Positions 13,197 to 25,039 of a stretch of 64,000 bases of DNA are shown here, piece by piece. The stretch is from Mesaphorura yosii. Lineage: Eukaryota > Arthropoda > Collembola > Poduromorpha > Tullbergiidae. The notes beneath the pieces are model-generated. The model was not told the DNA's origin, did not search any database, and saw only the letters and a list, made by a program, of their open reading frames with translations. How positions within the stretch are numbered: the stretch's first letter is position 1; every line of letters starts with the position of its first letter. The position numbers and the translations under genes were made by a program. The DNA is taken from the NCBI GenBank assembly GCA_009869945.1, contig WIXG01000049.1, positions 248,001 to 312,000 on the forward strand, in the 5' to 3' direction.

Positions 13197-16100
13197 CTAC
13201 CAAACATGGCACTTGTTTGCAGAGTTCATGAAACTCGTCGGTCCACACTTGAAGTCATCGTTAAAACTCTGCATATTTGAGAACGGGCCTCGCACGCGGA
13301 ATTCGCCTGGTGAGTGGACACCGGTCAGGATGCGGAGCTTCAGCGACTCGGGTCTGTACTTGTTGCACCAGACGTTGGCTGCCGAAATCCAGAAGAGTTG
13401 ATTTTGTGTGTAGTTCAATCCAGGGAGGACCTGCGAGTGAAAAATTAATACGTTGCATCAAGGATCCCGCAAAGCAAAGTCAACTCTAGAGTCGAGGCTC
13501 CACATGATTTCTGATTTGCTGCTTACCGGTTCCGGTTGCCCATTTCTGTCGACCCAGGCCTGGTAAGCCCTGTACGCCTCCTTGATGCCACCATTGTCAG
13601 CGATGTTTTCGCCCTGTGTGTTGATTCCATTCAGGTTCAGCGCGACTTCCGGCACGGTGTAGTTGCTGTACTGGCTGATGATGCACTGTGTCCGCCTCAA
13701 GTACGCGTCCTTGGTCACGGGCTCCCACCAGTCGTACAGGTTTCCATCCTTGTCAAATTGCCTGCCCTACGATAGGTAAAAAGCAGATCAATTAGCTCAC
13801 ACAGAATACAAGATAAGACTTTGCTATAATTAACAACACAACAATGCCCACGCCTTCTCATTCGAAACGGCAGTATAGTTAACCTTCAAATCAAACTAGT
13901 TGACAAGTCCTGGTGAAAACCTTAAAAGTAACAATGTCTAACCTATTCGGTGTTGGAACTCACGACAAATTCTTGGTCAGAAGTGGATCAAACTTCAAGT
14001 GCAAAGAGTGTCCTAACAAGACTTTTGACAATCTACGCGACCTACTACGTGTACGCCTTTTTGATGATTCAAAAAAGAGTCGAGCAACGACTATCGATCG
14101 CCACAGGATGGACAACAATCCAATCAGGTGGAGACTACAACTTTATCACATTTGATTCGTTCGTAATTCATGCTTATCGGAGGGATTCACATCGAAATTT
14201 TATTCTATGACGGAAAACCGCAGGCTTAAGTTTAGCATTTGAATCAGAACATGTTCCCATTAATGACCGCGCTCATCGCAATCGGTCTTCGTTTCAGGCT
14301 CGAGAAAAGGAAGGACCAGCTAACTACACTCACTACAGTATCGTTCTACACTACACAAAAATGATAAATGGCACAGCGACTTCATGCTACTAACCATGAC
14401 CCGACGCGCAGAAGTGCTCATTTACTAAGTGCCAAGAAATTCCGTGAAGAAAAACGCGATGCCTTCTTTAAGAAACTACACTTTCTACAGCATCTTTCTA
14501 CACTATACAAAAATGATAAATGGCTCCGAAAATATTATTGCCAGTGACATATGCGAAGTATACTTTCAGCTAAATACAGTGACCAGAATATATGTACAGC
14601 CATCTTACCGCAATTTATAACATTTATCTCATTTCGAACAAATTATTGAAATTCATTTAACCCTTAGATGATTGGGTTCGCCCACCGACTTGCTGCCGCC
14701 AAGCCTGGATTCATTAAATGGAACATTGCTAATTCTAAGGCGGAACGCTGCGCTGCAAAGAAGTATTTGTCACAAGAACAAATAGATGAAGCCACATTCT
14801 TGGGCACGCACTCCGAGTTCCCGTTCTGCTTTAAGCACATCAGCGAAGATTGTACAAGAAGTCACAATGAAAATGGACACTTCAGGTACTATTTAAAACT
14901 ACACTTGGCTGAGAATATTGAGCCGTATAAGCCTGGTGAGCTTAAAGAAAATCTCCCCGACATGGAAGGTGATGACGAAAATTCCAACACTTCAGAAGAG
15001 GATGATACTGACTAAAGTATGAACTCCAATCTCAGCAATTATTAACCAATTTCAGTATTGTTCTAAATGTTCTTACCATTTCTTATCTTATAAGCATTCT
15101 TATCAAATTCTGTTTATGGTTAACTAATAATAATACATGGATCTTACTTGGTCATCGAAGCCATGAGTGATCTCGTGTCCTGCAAGACAAATTCATTGAA
15201 GCATAAGAATCCAAGAAAGAGTTCACGTAATGAGTCGAATTGTGAAAGAAAGTTACCGATAACCCATCCGATGGCTCCGTAGTTCATGTAGCGCGGTCGG
15301 TCGTTATCGAAGAAGATGCCTTGTAGGATGCCAGCAGGAAATTCTGTACGGGCAAATAGAGACAAGGCAAATTGGTCCAAGTTATTTTGCGTGTAGTTAA
15401 GCCGTGATTGAATCAGGTAGGCAAATGAATTTTATATTAAATTAGGCCAGACGTGGGGCCGGGGCACGTACGGATAGAATTTTCGAGTGGAGCATAAAAT
15501 GCATTCACGACGGCCGGTCGTCCGTGGGAGATCCAGTCGGTTTTGTTCACCCTTTCACGGAGTCGGTTGTACGCGTAATCCGTGCCGAACGTGGTCAGGT
15601 TGAGAACGTTTTCTAGGTAGCTTTGGTTTCCCATTTCCAACTGCGCGAGAGAGGAAGGAGAGACAAATTAAATATTAAATTGGGTGGGCACAGGCGCCGC
15701 GGCTGCAGCTGCGGGCAATAATTGCCCGGCTCGTGTTCGCGTTCTTGTTCGTGTTCGTGTACTTACGCCGGCATAGAGTTCGGTGAGTTTCGTATCATTC
15801 AGGAGCCTGGAAAAATAAAAATTGAAATCTTCCTTTGATGCAAGAAATGATTGGTGGCTGGATTCTTATTCCACGCCGGCACATCATGCCAACCACATTA
15901 ATGAAATAAACTTACTCCTTGGGGTATCCGATGTGGGCTTCCATCGAGGCGGCCTTGTCGTATGCGCGTTCCCTGAGGACAAAGACAGATGCAGCGTGAG
16001 GCGAAGCGCAAGACGAAGATGCGAGACGCAAAAAAGGGAAAACATGAAATAAATTATCGAGCAAGAAAATTGAGCCCTTGAGACTCGGATGGAACATGGA

Positions 16101-19100
16101 CACGAGTCGGACTTGGGCTAGGACGCTTTCGCGTCTCGCCTTCCCAGAACTGCAGGAATGGGAGAAAAAGTAGCCGCAGACGAGCTTGGAGCCTCACATC
16201 TCAGTAAATTAGAATTTACTTGTTGTCTTTACAGATTTTCGTTTCTCGAATTTCATTTCGCCGCACATGGCTCGGTTTGGGCTTAGACTTATTTACATGA
16301 GCCCGGCTGCCTGACTGACCGACCCTCCGTCGGTTTTAATATTCCCTTGGGTGTGAGTAACAAGCCCGAACACTTGCTTGCCTTTTACTAACCACTTACT
16401 TGGTTGTTTTGTCCATCCAATCAATCTCATCGAGAATCTCGAGGAACGATTTACGGATGTCGGCCACCATTACCAGGGCAGTTTCTCTCGCTTCCTCCTT
16501 AAAGTGACGGCGCACGTACAGAGCCCCGATTGCATTAGCTAGACTGTCAAGTGCAGGAGCAGAAGAAAGAGCGTGTAAGTGTTTTTCTTTGGTAAATTGT
16601 TTTCAATGTCAATTAAGACAGCCGCCACAATGGAGGCTGTATCACGTTATTGCTGCCACTGCCATTTACCTTGCAGACACCACCCCAACACACTCCTTCC
16701 ACCGCGGCTCGCGTTCTCCCTTCCCAGTCAACGCCGTGGTGTAGTCCAGCTGCAGTTTCCGTACCGCTTCGTTCATGTAGCTCACCGAGGCTGCAAACCA
16801 ATATCAACAATATAAAAAATCAAATCAAGCTACATAAAAATAAAGTTAAAATACTTACCAGCTGCGGCTCGCCACATCACATAATTGGCTTGCACGCTGC
16901 GCAATTAAGAAACCACGATCAACAAGGCAGGCTGGCACTTGATTTGCTGTTCAACACTTACCGTTTGTCCGTCTGAGCAATCAACTTTTCAAACTTCTGG
17001 ATGTAGCTTGGCACCGTCACAATCACTACTTCATCGTTGCTGATTTTAACCTGCAAATGATTCAATTTGTTAGCTCAGCGAACGTCATCGTAAGGCAAGG
17101 CAAGGCATGTCAGCTTGCAATTGTAATTAAGCCAGCAGTAATTAAATCTCATGACGGTGATTACTTTTGGGGGCAAAATCGTGGTGAAATACTCGAGCCA
17201 GGGAATTGATTGGAATTTTGACTGAAGTTCGCTAATTGTCATTGGATTGTAGAGTTTGGTGACATTACGACGCTCTTCACGGGGCAGCGAGAACTGTAAA
17301 GGGTAGAAGAACATGTTATATAGCATTTACAGTTGTACGAGACCCGCAAATTTACTGCATGTGTGGCTGCTTACATTTGCGAGTTGTCTCTCAAACTCAA
17401 GAGCTGCTCTCATTTCCTGTTGTGCCGTCGCACGATCGGCTCCGAGCAACACGGCCAAATCCACCTAATTTAATTATCGCTTGTATTCTCGGTACAGATT
17501 TTCATTTCCATTTGACTCCAATTTGCAATTACCAATTTAGCGTATACAATTACAAGAACTATTCGTACTGGTGTTAACTAACCTGATATTTCTGGTACGC
17601 CTTGACTTCGGGTTCGTCCAACCCCTTCATGAGATACTCACGACTCAAGCCCAGGGCAGGCTGATCAATCTGTGAATGATTGGAAAGGTAATTGAGTTGG
17701 CGCGATTAAAGGCACGGTACGACACAACCATAATTCACTTTGTATTTTCTACTCACATCGATTACGCGGAAAGTCGAATTCTTGACATCGGTCGTGACGG
17801 AGAAGTCGATAAAGTAGTCGACCGAGTAGCCGTGCCTTCGGAATCGGTAGACGGACTCCTTCCAGGTGAACGTGCTCGGGTCCCACTTATCGCCCTCCAG
17901 CACGGGCCAGCCACCGAGTTTTTGAAGGATGTCGTGCATCGGGTCGAGACCGAGTTTCTCAATGCGGGCTGCGAAATGGCAAAACGCAAAAATGTCATGT
18001 TGAGATTCGAGATGCGTGCATGTGGGGAAATGGAGACCGACGCTCATCCTTCGCATTCCACATCTTTTTGCTTTGTGGTTAGAGATCAGCGAGTTTTCAC
18101 TTGCTGCTCGCCTTCCTTTGCTGTTTGCTCTGCTTGACGTTTACGTCCTCGTATGAAAGTGAGAGACAAATTATCGCAATCAGTAATGATGACTTCCTAC
18201 AACTCATAATTAACGTCATCATCAAAACCAAAACACGCGCAGTGCAGTCAAGTCACAGCAATGCGGTGCAGTTCTCTTCCTCTTGCCAAGAAATTGATTG
18301 CACTTTTTACAATCTTGTTTTTGCCCACAGACGACGTGCTACAATTTTTTTCCTTTAAAGGAAACTGATTAACGATATTGTGATTTGATCTCATTTCTCA
18401 ATCTGCCTGCAAACGAGTTCATGAGCCTCTGAGCGACTCGCAGGCTCGGCCCAGGCTTAAAGTGAATCTGTATTTTGTGGCCCACAATTCAGGTTTGCCG
18501 AAGCGCGATTGAGGGCAGCGTAAACTCGAATCTCCACTTACATTTGTTCATGCACGACTGATACAGGTTCTTGATAAGAACAAACGGCTTGGGCTCGGAC
18601 GGCTTTGCGGGCTCCTCCACTAAAATTCGAATCTGCTCGTCAAGCTTATCGTTCAGCATTCCAAACGTCGTCATTTGGGTCTTGTCGTCGGGAATGATTG
18701 TCTTCTTGACGAAACCGCCACATGCAAAGTCGTAAAAGTTCGAGCAGGGGTCCACCGTCTCGTCCATGTTCTCGATCAGCGCTGACGCTAATTAATTGGG
18801 TGTGCGAAATTAGCACCAGCACTTTACGATTACTGCGAATTTGCATAGGCAAATTGGCAAAGAAGGATTTTACCTGAGAGGACGCATCCCTTCGTAAGGC
18901 AAACCTCATCTCGGTTCTGTCGACTACTGCTCCCGGGTCCCGTACTTCCATCGATATGATTGTTGGTGAGTGCTTCTGGTGAGGGCATAAACTCAGATGA
19001 TTTCGGGGAAGCGACAGCTGCGAAAACCAAAATGCAAAACGGGTGTGCCAAAACAGTGCGAAAGCAGTACAGTGCAACAATGTCTACATGCTAAAATACG

Positions 19101-20778
19101 TATACATGCTGGAGGCTAAATTTACACTACATTAAATTACTAAATTACATTACCAACTGACCATGGAGTCCGGTTCATTGTTGACTGAGCTGATGTCAAC
19201 AATACGTCAATTCAATGCGTGCATTGATGCATTAGCTTCTATTTGTATTCGATAATGACTTAATAATCAATACTCAAGCAAAAACTCAAAACGCATTGTT
19301 GAGATTCACTCGTGAAGTCATTATTCATTTATCAGCTAAGTGAAAGTAGGAAAATGCATAATGCATAATGCAAATGCAAGCAGAAATACAGCTACACATG
19401 CAATTTATTGCAATGTACACGACAGCATAGTAATCGCAACAACTTTGTCCTGTTTTGAGTTGATTTCGTGCTGAATCCACAAATTACAAATGCAATTTAT
19501 AAATTACAATTTACAATCAACGAAAATGAAACCGTGCAAAATTCAAACACGTAAAATACAAATTACAAATCAAAATCAACATTTTACGTGCCACGAGCCA
19601 TTCAATTTAGTTCATTTCAATTTCCAATTCAAGCCGTGCAGATTCGGAAGGACGGACGTTATTTTTGCATTTTTGGTTTCTCCATCAGTTTTTTTAAAAG
19701 TTAATTTCGTTAATTTTAATGAAAATCTCATAAATCCTTGGAACTCTTTCGTTCATGGGTTGATTCATAAATTGTTACCTGAGAATGAGCCGCTGGAGGC
19801 GAGTGCGACGACTAGAGCTGTGCAAGCTATAAAAAAGACGCCCGCTAACACGATTAGTCTTCTCTCCATCCGGCTCCGGCGGTTCCACCATGGCGGATTC
19901 CTGAAAGAGCAAGACGAAAGAGTCCAAAATTATTGCTGTACTTGGAAACTCAATTCCAGGCGAAGGAAAAGCAAGCGTGCGTGCAAATCATTCAATTTGT
20001 AACTAATGTAACCTTGATCTCATTACGAGTGCGAGTAGATTAATCGGAATCGCGTTCGCTTCGCGCCGTGTCGTGATTTGTCATTTTCCGAAGCGATCGC
20101 GATCGCTCAAGTGGAACGTAAATATTTGGCTTGAGACTTTATTGTTAAACATTACGCTTGACTTGAGCCGAGCGATTTTAAGATGGCAAATTAAAATGAA
20201 GCGATACGCGATACGTGGATCTTGGATTTGGGTACTTTCTTCGGCTGAGTCTTCACCTTCGCATTAATGAGCACGAGCACCGAACCAAGTTTCATAATTT
20301 CTCCGGTAAACAGAAACTACCTTCTTCTTGCCTTCTTAATTGCCAAACTTGGACGAATTCGAGTTCGTCCTTGCGCTCGTGCGACGCGCATCACGAGTGA
20401 GAATTTTGACATCGATAGTCAGCCTGAATTAGGATTTATGACACTCGAATCGTCACCTCACACATGAATGAGCAGCTGAGCCGTACTCTTGACTCTTTGA
20501 ATTAATAGTGCAATGATTCGTGAATGCGAGTGCGAATGCGAATGCCACGGAATCTCGACACCTTCAATCTTAATTGAATTTGCGATATGTGCTCGAGGAG
20601 TACAAAGATGAATGTTGGCTGTAAACTTCATGACTCGATGTACGAACCTGACTGCACTCTTGGGATGCTGGAAACCCACTCCGTTGCTGGTGCTCATGGC
20701 AGTGTTCACAGTAACGCTGTTATTTGTCATGTTGGCATTGGAGTTCACTTGTGGCTGCATTTTTGTTGATGCACGCAA
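13197..20778 (-). CDS. Nep: Neprilysin-like M13 zinc metalloendopeptidase
   Basis: Type II membrane ectopeptidase that cleaves small extracellular peptides. Exons in transcript order: 20778-20648, 19900-19779, 19017-18874, 18787-18542, 17968-17757, 17669-17583, 17464-17375, 17293-17165, 17050-16962, 16896-16859, 16790-16670, 16543-16400, 15972-15916, 15806-15767, 15640-15472, 15343-15257, 15179-15148, 13766-13527, 13430-13197. Phases agree and give 803 residues. The cytoplasmic tail ends [14 protein letters not shown], followed by a membrane segment at about 59-78. Then come the M13 start ([19 protein letters not shown]), [32 protein letters not shown], the substrate loop [15 protein letters not shown], zinc motif HEITH (637-641), third zinc ligand GENIADNGG (Glu about 699), HSPGEFRV and the terminal CHVW. 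All catalytic elements are intact, so an active enzyme is expected. The first exon was chosen because its phase-2 donor fits and extends the usual tail; ATG codons at 20778 or 20760 are both possible. Four coding exons are 32-57 nt. Confidence 0.93.
13913..14210 (+). pseudogene. Possible decayed hAT transposase fragment
   Basis: Two plus-strand frames overlap here. The first (frame of 13913) carries [18 protein letters not shown], a C-x2-C layout like the start of a BED zinc finger but without a clear H-x3-5-H half. The second (frame of 13950, from about 14070) carries [11 protein letters not shown]...YNFIT, then YRRDSH, reminiscent of the hAT core where an acidic residue precedes GW and a conserved SH motif follows. 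The two pieces are in different frames and the usual Asp before GW is absent, so this would be a dead remnant. Similarity is from memory and weak. No terminal repeats or 8-bp target duplication were identified. Confidence 0.3.
14322..14371 (+). repeat. 50-bp direct repeat, copy 1
   Basis: Matches 14474-14523 over 50 bp with about seven mismatches and no gaps. Both copies end in the identical core ACAAAAATGATAAATGG. The copies are 152 bp apart, and the DNA after each copy does not match, so this is not a simple 152-bp tandem duplication. Confidence 0.75.
14474..14523 (+). repeat. 50-bp direct repeat, copy 2
   Basis: Second copy of the 14322-14371 repeat inside the same neprilysin intron. It lies in the open frame 14429-14620, whose protein resembles nothing I know. 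Confidence 0.75.
14668..15015 (+). CDS. Unknown 115-codon ORF nested in a neprilysin intron, opposite strand
   Basis: Not recognised. The frame runs from ATG to TAA and codes 115 residues with a protein-like composition. A basic, Ala-rich start ([12 protein letters not shown]) is followed by a middle with four cysteines ([23 protein letters not shown]), then a strongly acidic tail ([17 protein letters not shown]). The ATG directly follows CCCTTAG, which could be a 3' splice site, so this may be the last exon of a longer nested transcript or transposon-derived gene. The acidic ending and mixed codon use make a chance ORF less likely, but there is no homology support. It could belong with the hAT-like remnant upstream, though it shows no hAT C-terminal dimerisation motif. 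Confidence 0.35.
   Translation: MIGFAHRLAAAKPGFIKWNIANSKAERCAAKKYLSQEQIDEATFLGTHSEFPFCFKHISEDCTRSHNENGHFRYYLKLHLAENIEPYKPGELKENLPDMEGDDENSNTSEEDDTD
17969..18541. other. Neprilysin intron, nothing else seen
   Basis: 573-nt intron between the [13 protein letters not shown] exon and the LGGWPVL exon. Open frames on the plus strand here are shadows. No repeat or conserved block seen. Confidence 0.6.
19018..20647. other. Two neprilysin introns flanking the membrane-segment exon
   Basis: Introns at 19018-19778 and 19901-20647 (761 and 747 nt) surround the 122-nt exon coding the membrane anchor (19779-19900). The sequence is AT-rich with repeated AATTACAAAT-like words around 19480-19570. The plus-strand frame 19490-20002 runs antisense through the anchor exon and is a shadow. 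Confidence 0.6.
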
Positions 20779-23637
20779 GCGTGTTCACGAAATTTTGGGG
20801 CAGCTTGCGAATTTGCAAGCGTATTTCCAAAAACTTTTAAACTGGACAACTTCGCCAAAAATTCAGAGTCCGATTCAACTCAACACTTTGCCCTCAAATT
20901 CATCGTCCACTGAAAGTTGAATGTATACCTTTCAAGTCGAATGTTGTAAGAATGTCTTACACCTTAACTATAAATGGCGGTTTGTGAACTACATCATGCA
21001 ACGAGATGATAATGTCAGAAATTCGTCAGGAACCCTTTCGGTTAATTAGCAAGTTGAGATCTTGCAATAATCTGAAACCGAGCCACGCACGGCCACGATG
21101 CAGCAGAGGCCAAGACAAGCGTCAAGCGTCGCGTGTGCCCGTTCGTCCGTTCCGTTTTGTTCCGGTGGAACCAGAGTCAAAAGTGAAACTGATGCTCTTC
21201 ATGCAAATATTCACTTGTGTAGTTGTTCACACGCTTGAACCCAGTCGCCACGCCACGCCAGTCACAGTCTCAAACTGTAAACTGGTCCATATTTGTACCG
21301 AACTCCTGCTATTAACTGCTCACATCTCCCGTTCATTGTGACTGCTGCACTGGTGCTCTACATTCTAAATGCAGTTGTGGGACGCGGAGCGGATCGCGCA
21401 AAGGGTGCAATCTCATGTCCACGTCCACGATTCCACGTTCGAGTGCGACGCTCGCTTTTCGCGTAACTGTACCCCAAGACCGAATTGAAATTGAGGCGCA
21501 TGTGGCATAGCTAACAGCACTTCTTCCAATTTTAGTATCAGTAAGCCTTCTTCTTCATACTTCTGGCCTAACTCCGCTGTGTTGTGATGCGCCTGCCTTT
21601 TCATCCCGTAATTAAGTTTAGTTAAGAAACTCCGACTAACGTAGGTTTTGCTTTGATTGACAACATTCTTTTCTATTCATCTCTGAGAAAATGAATCTTG
21701 CACAGATCACAGATCGTAATCAGTGGCGTGGCAGTAATTGAGACCCGAGTTTAATAAAAATGTGAGACTCGCTGTCACTCTTCATTTGACAACACAGCAA
21801 AAGCAGCAGTGCTGTCGTGCAATTATGATCCAACTCACTGCTTACTGTTATTCATGCCCTAAAATCAATGCTCGAAGGAATTTCGCAGAAATTACGCGGC
21901 TGAGCCGCCAACCCGAAGCCTTTCACGCACTCGTCGCTACTCGACGCGACAATCAGACGCTTTGCTTTAATTACCATTCAGTTAATTAAGCACGGACGAA
22001 TTGCATAATATTTTGTCTCTGCGAGCAGTAAGCCATGAGCATCGAATGCAATTTATAATTGGAGCCGACAAAAGATTGCAATTACAAATACAAACGAGCG
22101 CCACGCAATCTCAACACGATGCAATGACAGAGCCAAATTCGTGGGCAGGGACAGAAGGAGTCAGACGCAGACTGCAGACGCGATTCGAGATTGAGAAATT
22201 CGCCTTTCGCGACATGTCTGAAATTAATCTGAATTCGTATTCAAGTCAATACTCGCATTTAGTCAACAAGCAAGCCAAAGCCAATTGAATCTCGTTGTGA
22301 AAACAAGTGAAGTTGTTTTACAACAATTCTACGTATATACTCCACTTTTTTGCAGTCTCGTGGCCTTTGCCTTACCTTGCCATTCATTGCTTGCCATTTG
22401 CATAGAAAAGGTACATTAAAATCTGGTTTGAGGCTGGCAGCTCGATTAGAAACACTTTTCTTACTCAGTGTAGGTCAAATCGGGCAAGTTGTGCCCTTGT
22501 GCTTTAGGAGATCGAGATTTGAATACGAATCAAGCAGAATTGAATGAGATTTTTAGCCACAAGTCGCAAAATATTGGGATAAATCGTGAAATTCCTTGCA
22601 CACGCACACGAAATCACATTCATGCTCTTGTTTACGTTTGAAAGCCCGAATTTAAGTGTCGGCCAAAACTTGTTGCTGTTTACACTTACACTTAAACCCT
22701 AAACGAGGTTCTCGCGTTAAACTGCGACTTCGAGTTGTGAGCCCAGCTGGGACGTGTGACACAAAGAAGCTATTGTAATTGAGCTCAATCGCACATTCAC
22801 GTTTTGCTCTTTGGAGCAGCAAGAGATTTCGTAATTTGTAAGACGTAACATTGAACTGCTGATATAAAAAAGGGTGCAGTGCAGCCGCAGTCGCCTGCCT
22901 GCCTGCAGTTTGCACTCGTAATCTGTAATTGAATTCGCAACGCTTTCTGCACAGCGCACAGAATCAGAATCAGTGTTGATTACTGCGTCCAAGCCCAAGC
23001 TCAAGAGCCCTAATGCAGTATTGTCTTATCAGTGCACAGAATCTAAAAAGGAAATTATATCTTGCAGTACTGTAGCGGCATAGCCATTAAGCGTGACTTG
23101 TGGGCCAACTTCCTTAAATACTTGTTACGTTGCACAAAAAGTCGTCTCAACTCTCGACCGAGTCGTAAGTACAAATTTAAAATGTCGAATTTCTCTTTTG
23201 GCACCACTGAATCGAGTCGGAAGCGGTATCATTTTATTAAGTGCGGAACAACTGAGCTCGTACACTCGTACATTCGTACATACAGTCATGTCTACACCTT
23301 CAATGTCCACAATGTAAATTGCCTAAAAATATTCCAGTTTGTAACGGCATCTCAACTCTGGGCAGACGAGGATCTAGAATTATGCAGATGATAACTGCCC
23401 TGCAGGTGTACGTGAAAGGCGAGCTAATTAATCAAGTATCAAGTCTAATTTCAATACCACAGTTACACCTGGCACCTGTGAATCCGCAAGTGCAAAAGAA
23501 TTCACTGTTAAAAATTTTAAATCCATCAAATTAAGCATTCAGCCAGAATTGAAATACCTCGGTGAGCGTTTTCTCCTACGTCAAGTACCTAACCTTGAAA
23601 ATAACAGAATTAACAACAAAGTCGACGATTCCAGTGA

Positions 23638-23949
23638 AATTACGTCTTAGCAAGAAGTTGGAGTTCGTCGGCGACGGTTGTCGATGTTTATGCCAAGATC
23701 TTTGGACAGATCACCTCGATCGCAGCCACTACTCGCTGGCATATCATTGAAAGACAAGATAAGCTAAGAACCATCACCCTCTTCGATAATCATGGTAATG
23801 ACTTGTCAACATTGTTAAGAAGCCCCAAGACGCCATATGCCCGCCGTGAAGGTGGGGTTCTCTGGATTCAGAGTACAGGAGATGTTGAAGGACAAAAGCC
23901 AGGTCTCAATTTCGAGACAAAGGCCGCTTTCATTCACCGTGCGTACTAA
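23638..23949 (+). pseudogene. Possible OB-fold (RPA-like) ORF fragment
   Basis: An open frame of 103 residues bounded by stops, without an early ATG. It reads VVDVYAKIFGQITSI near the start, then DKLRTITLFDNHGNDL, and later GGVLWIQSTGDVEGQ. The order (V-D-V-x-x-x-I-x-G-x-I, a basic stretch, R-x-I-T-L-x-D-x-x-G) resembles the OB fold of replication protein A large subunit and of RPA-like proteins carried by Helitron transposons. No flanking exon was found, so it is either a fragment or one exon of something unrecognised. The minus strand is also open across half of it (23815-24165), so the coding strand is uncertain. Confidence 0.3.
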
Positions 23950-24165
23950 AAATCGAACTGACAGGCGGCTGCCGCCTTGGTTAACACGAAATGGATTGTA
24001 GAACGCGACGCAGGAGCGCAGCGTGTCGAATAGCACTTGTACCGTCAAAGACAAGCGGCCGAAGATCTCTGCACTGCATCGCATCACATCTTTGGATGTC
24101 GATGTCTGCCTTGTGTTGATAAGAATTTCACACTTCTTTGTTACATTTTGGCTCCTGCTCTTCAT
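23815..24165 (-). other. Minus-strand open frame, unknown
   Basis: 116-codon open frame with balanced composition, including IFGRLSLTVQVLFDTL, VNESGLCLEIETWLL and NPENPTFTAGIWRL near the end. The last part faintly recalls the C-terminal region of arthropod gustatory receptors, but the diagnostic TYxxxxxQF ending is missing and the frame stops early. It overlaps the OB-like frame on the other strand. At most one of the two is likely to be real. Confidence 0.2.
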
Positions 24166-24799
24166 CTTTTCTTAACACCTCGGTGCATTAGCAATTCTAA
24201 TTCTAATCTACCAAGCTGTACGTGTAAATACAAATTGAATCCTCGCATTGTGATTTGGCGTCTTTCTCTTAGCCAACTCTTAACCAAGTTTATTTTTGTT
24301 TTTGCAGCACAGCCACTCCACGCCGGCCGTTCCGTAGCCACTTAATTTCAGTCGGTGTTTGCGCAATGTGAAGCACGAATACGAATACGAAGAATTATGG
24401 CATGTCGTCAATGGAAGCGGCTGCAGCCAACAGTAAACAGAAGAACAGCGACTGCTCGTTCATAATTATCATTATTGTTTGGAAAGTACGTCAAGCACGC
24501 CACGCCACACACGGAGATCCAACCACATACAAATTGCAATTGCAAATTTAGCCTGCCTAATTGGCAACTGGATGACGACGATGTAGAAATGACCGGGCAA
24601 TTAAATGAATGGGAATTCTACGCGTGCGCAATGCGTTAGTCGCAATACAAGTCAAGCCTTGGAACAGCAGCCGCGAAATCGGTGATCATGCTTCGTCTCG
24701 TGGACCACCGTGATTAAGACTGTAGTTTAAATTTTCCACGCGATCCAGCAAGTTCGGTTGGAATTGGAATTAACTAATTGCCCTTTACTAATGCTAATG

Positions 24800-25039
24800 T
24801 TAACTGTGGAGGTTAATTACATTCTTTATGTCGGGAATCTTAATTAGATGATACTGCTGGTTGTTAGCCGAAGGAGGAGCTCCTTCAGCGACCAGCCTGC
24901 CCTCAGTTTCTTGCAACACTTCCGATTCAGCGCTTTCCTGACAATTGGCACTCAACAACATGTCAGCCAATAACTCATCGCTGACGTCGACGCCAACTCG
25001 CGTCATAAATTCATAAGTGATTATTATTAGAAATTGCAA
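24800..25039 (-). other. Acidic minus-strand open frame, unknown
   Basis: 79 codons, the N-terminal part hydrophobic, then an acidic stretch (DVSDELLADMLLSAN, ESEVLQETEG) and QQYHLIKIPDIKN. Its composition looks like coding sequence, and a GTAATT follows AAGAAT as a possible phase-0 donor. No acceptor partner with matching phase was found nearby. It does not fit the neprilysin first-exon slot, which needs phase 2. No family recognised. Confidence 0.25.

Larger units (their letters stand above)
13767..15147. other. Long neprilysin intron with embedded plus-strand ORFs
   Basis: This 1.38-kb intron separates the 32-nt HEITH exon from the exon carrying GENIAD. It is unusual in holding open plus-strand frames (13913-14155, 13950-14210, 14668-15015) and a 50-bp direct repeat, listed separately. 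The rest is AT-rich. Confidence 0.6.

Noticed and set aside
23815-24165. Reading this frame as an arthropod gustatory receptor C-terminus
   Set aside because: Only a vague similarity (NPENPTFTAGIW). The diagnostic TYxxxxxQF end is missing, a stop follows and the opposite strand has a better OB-like pattern.
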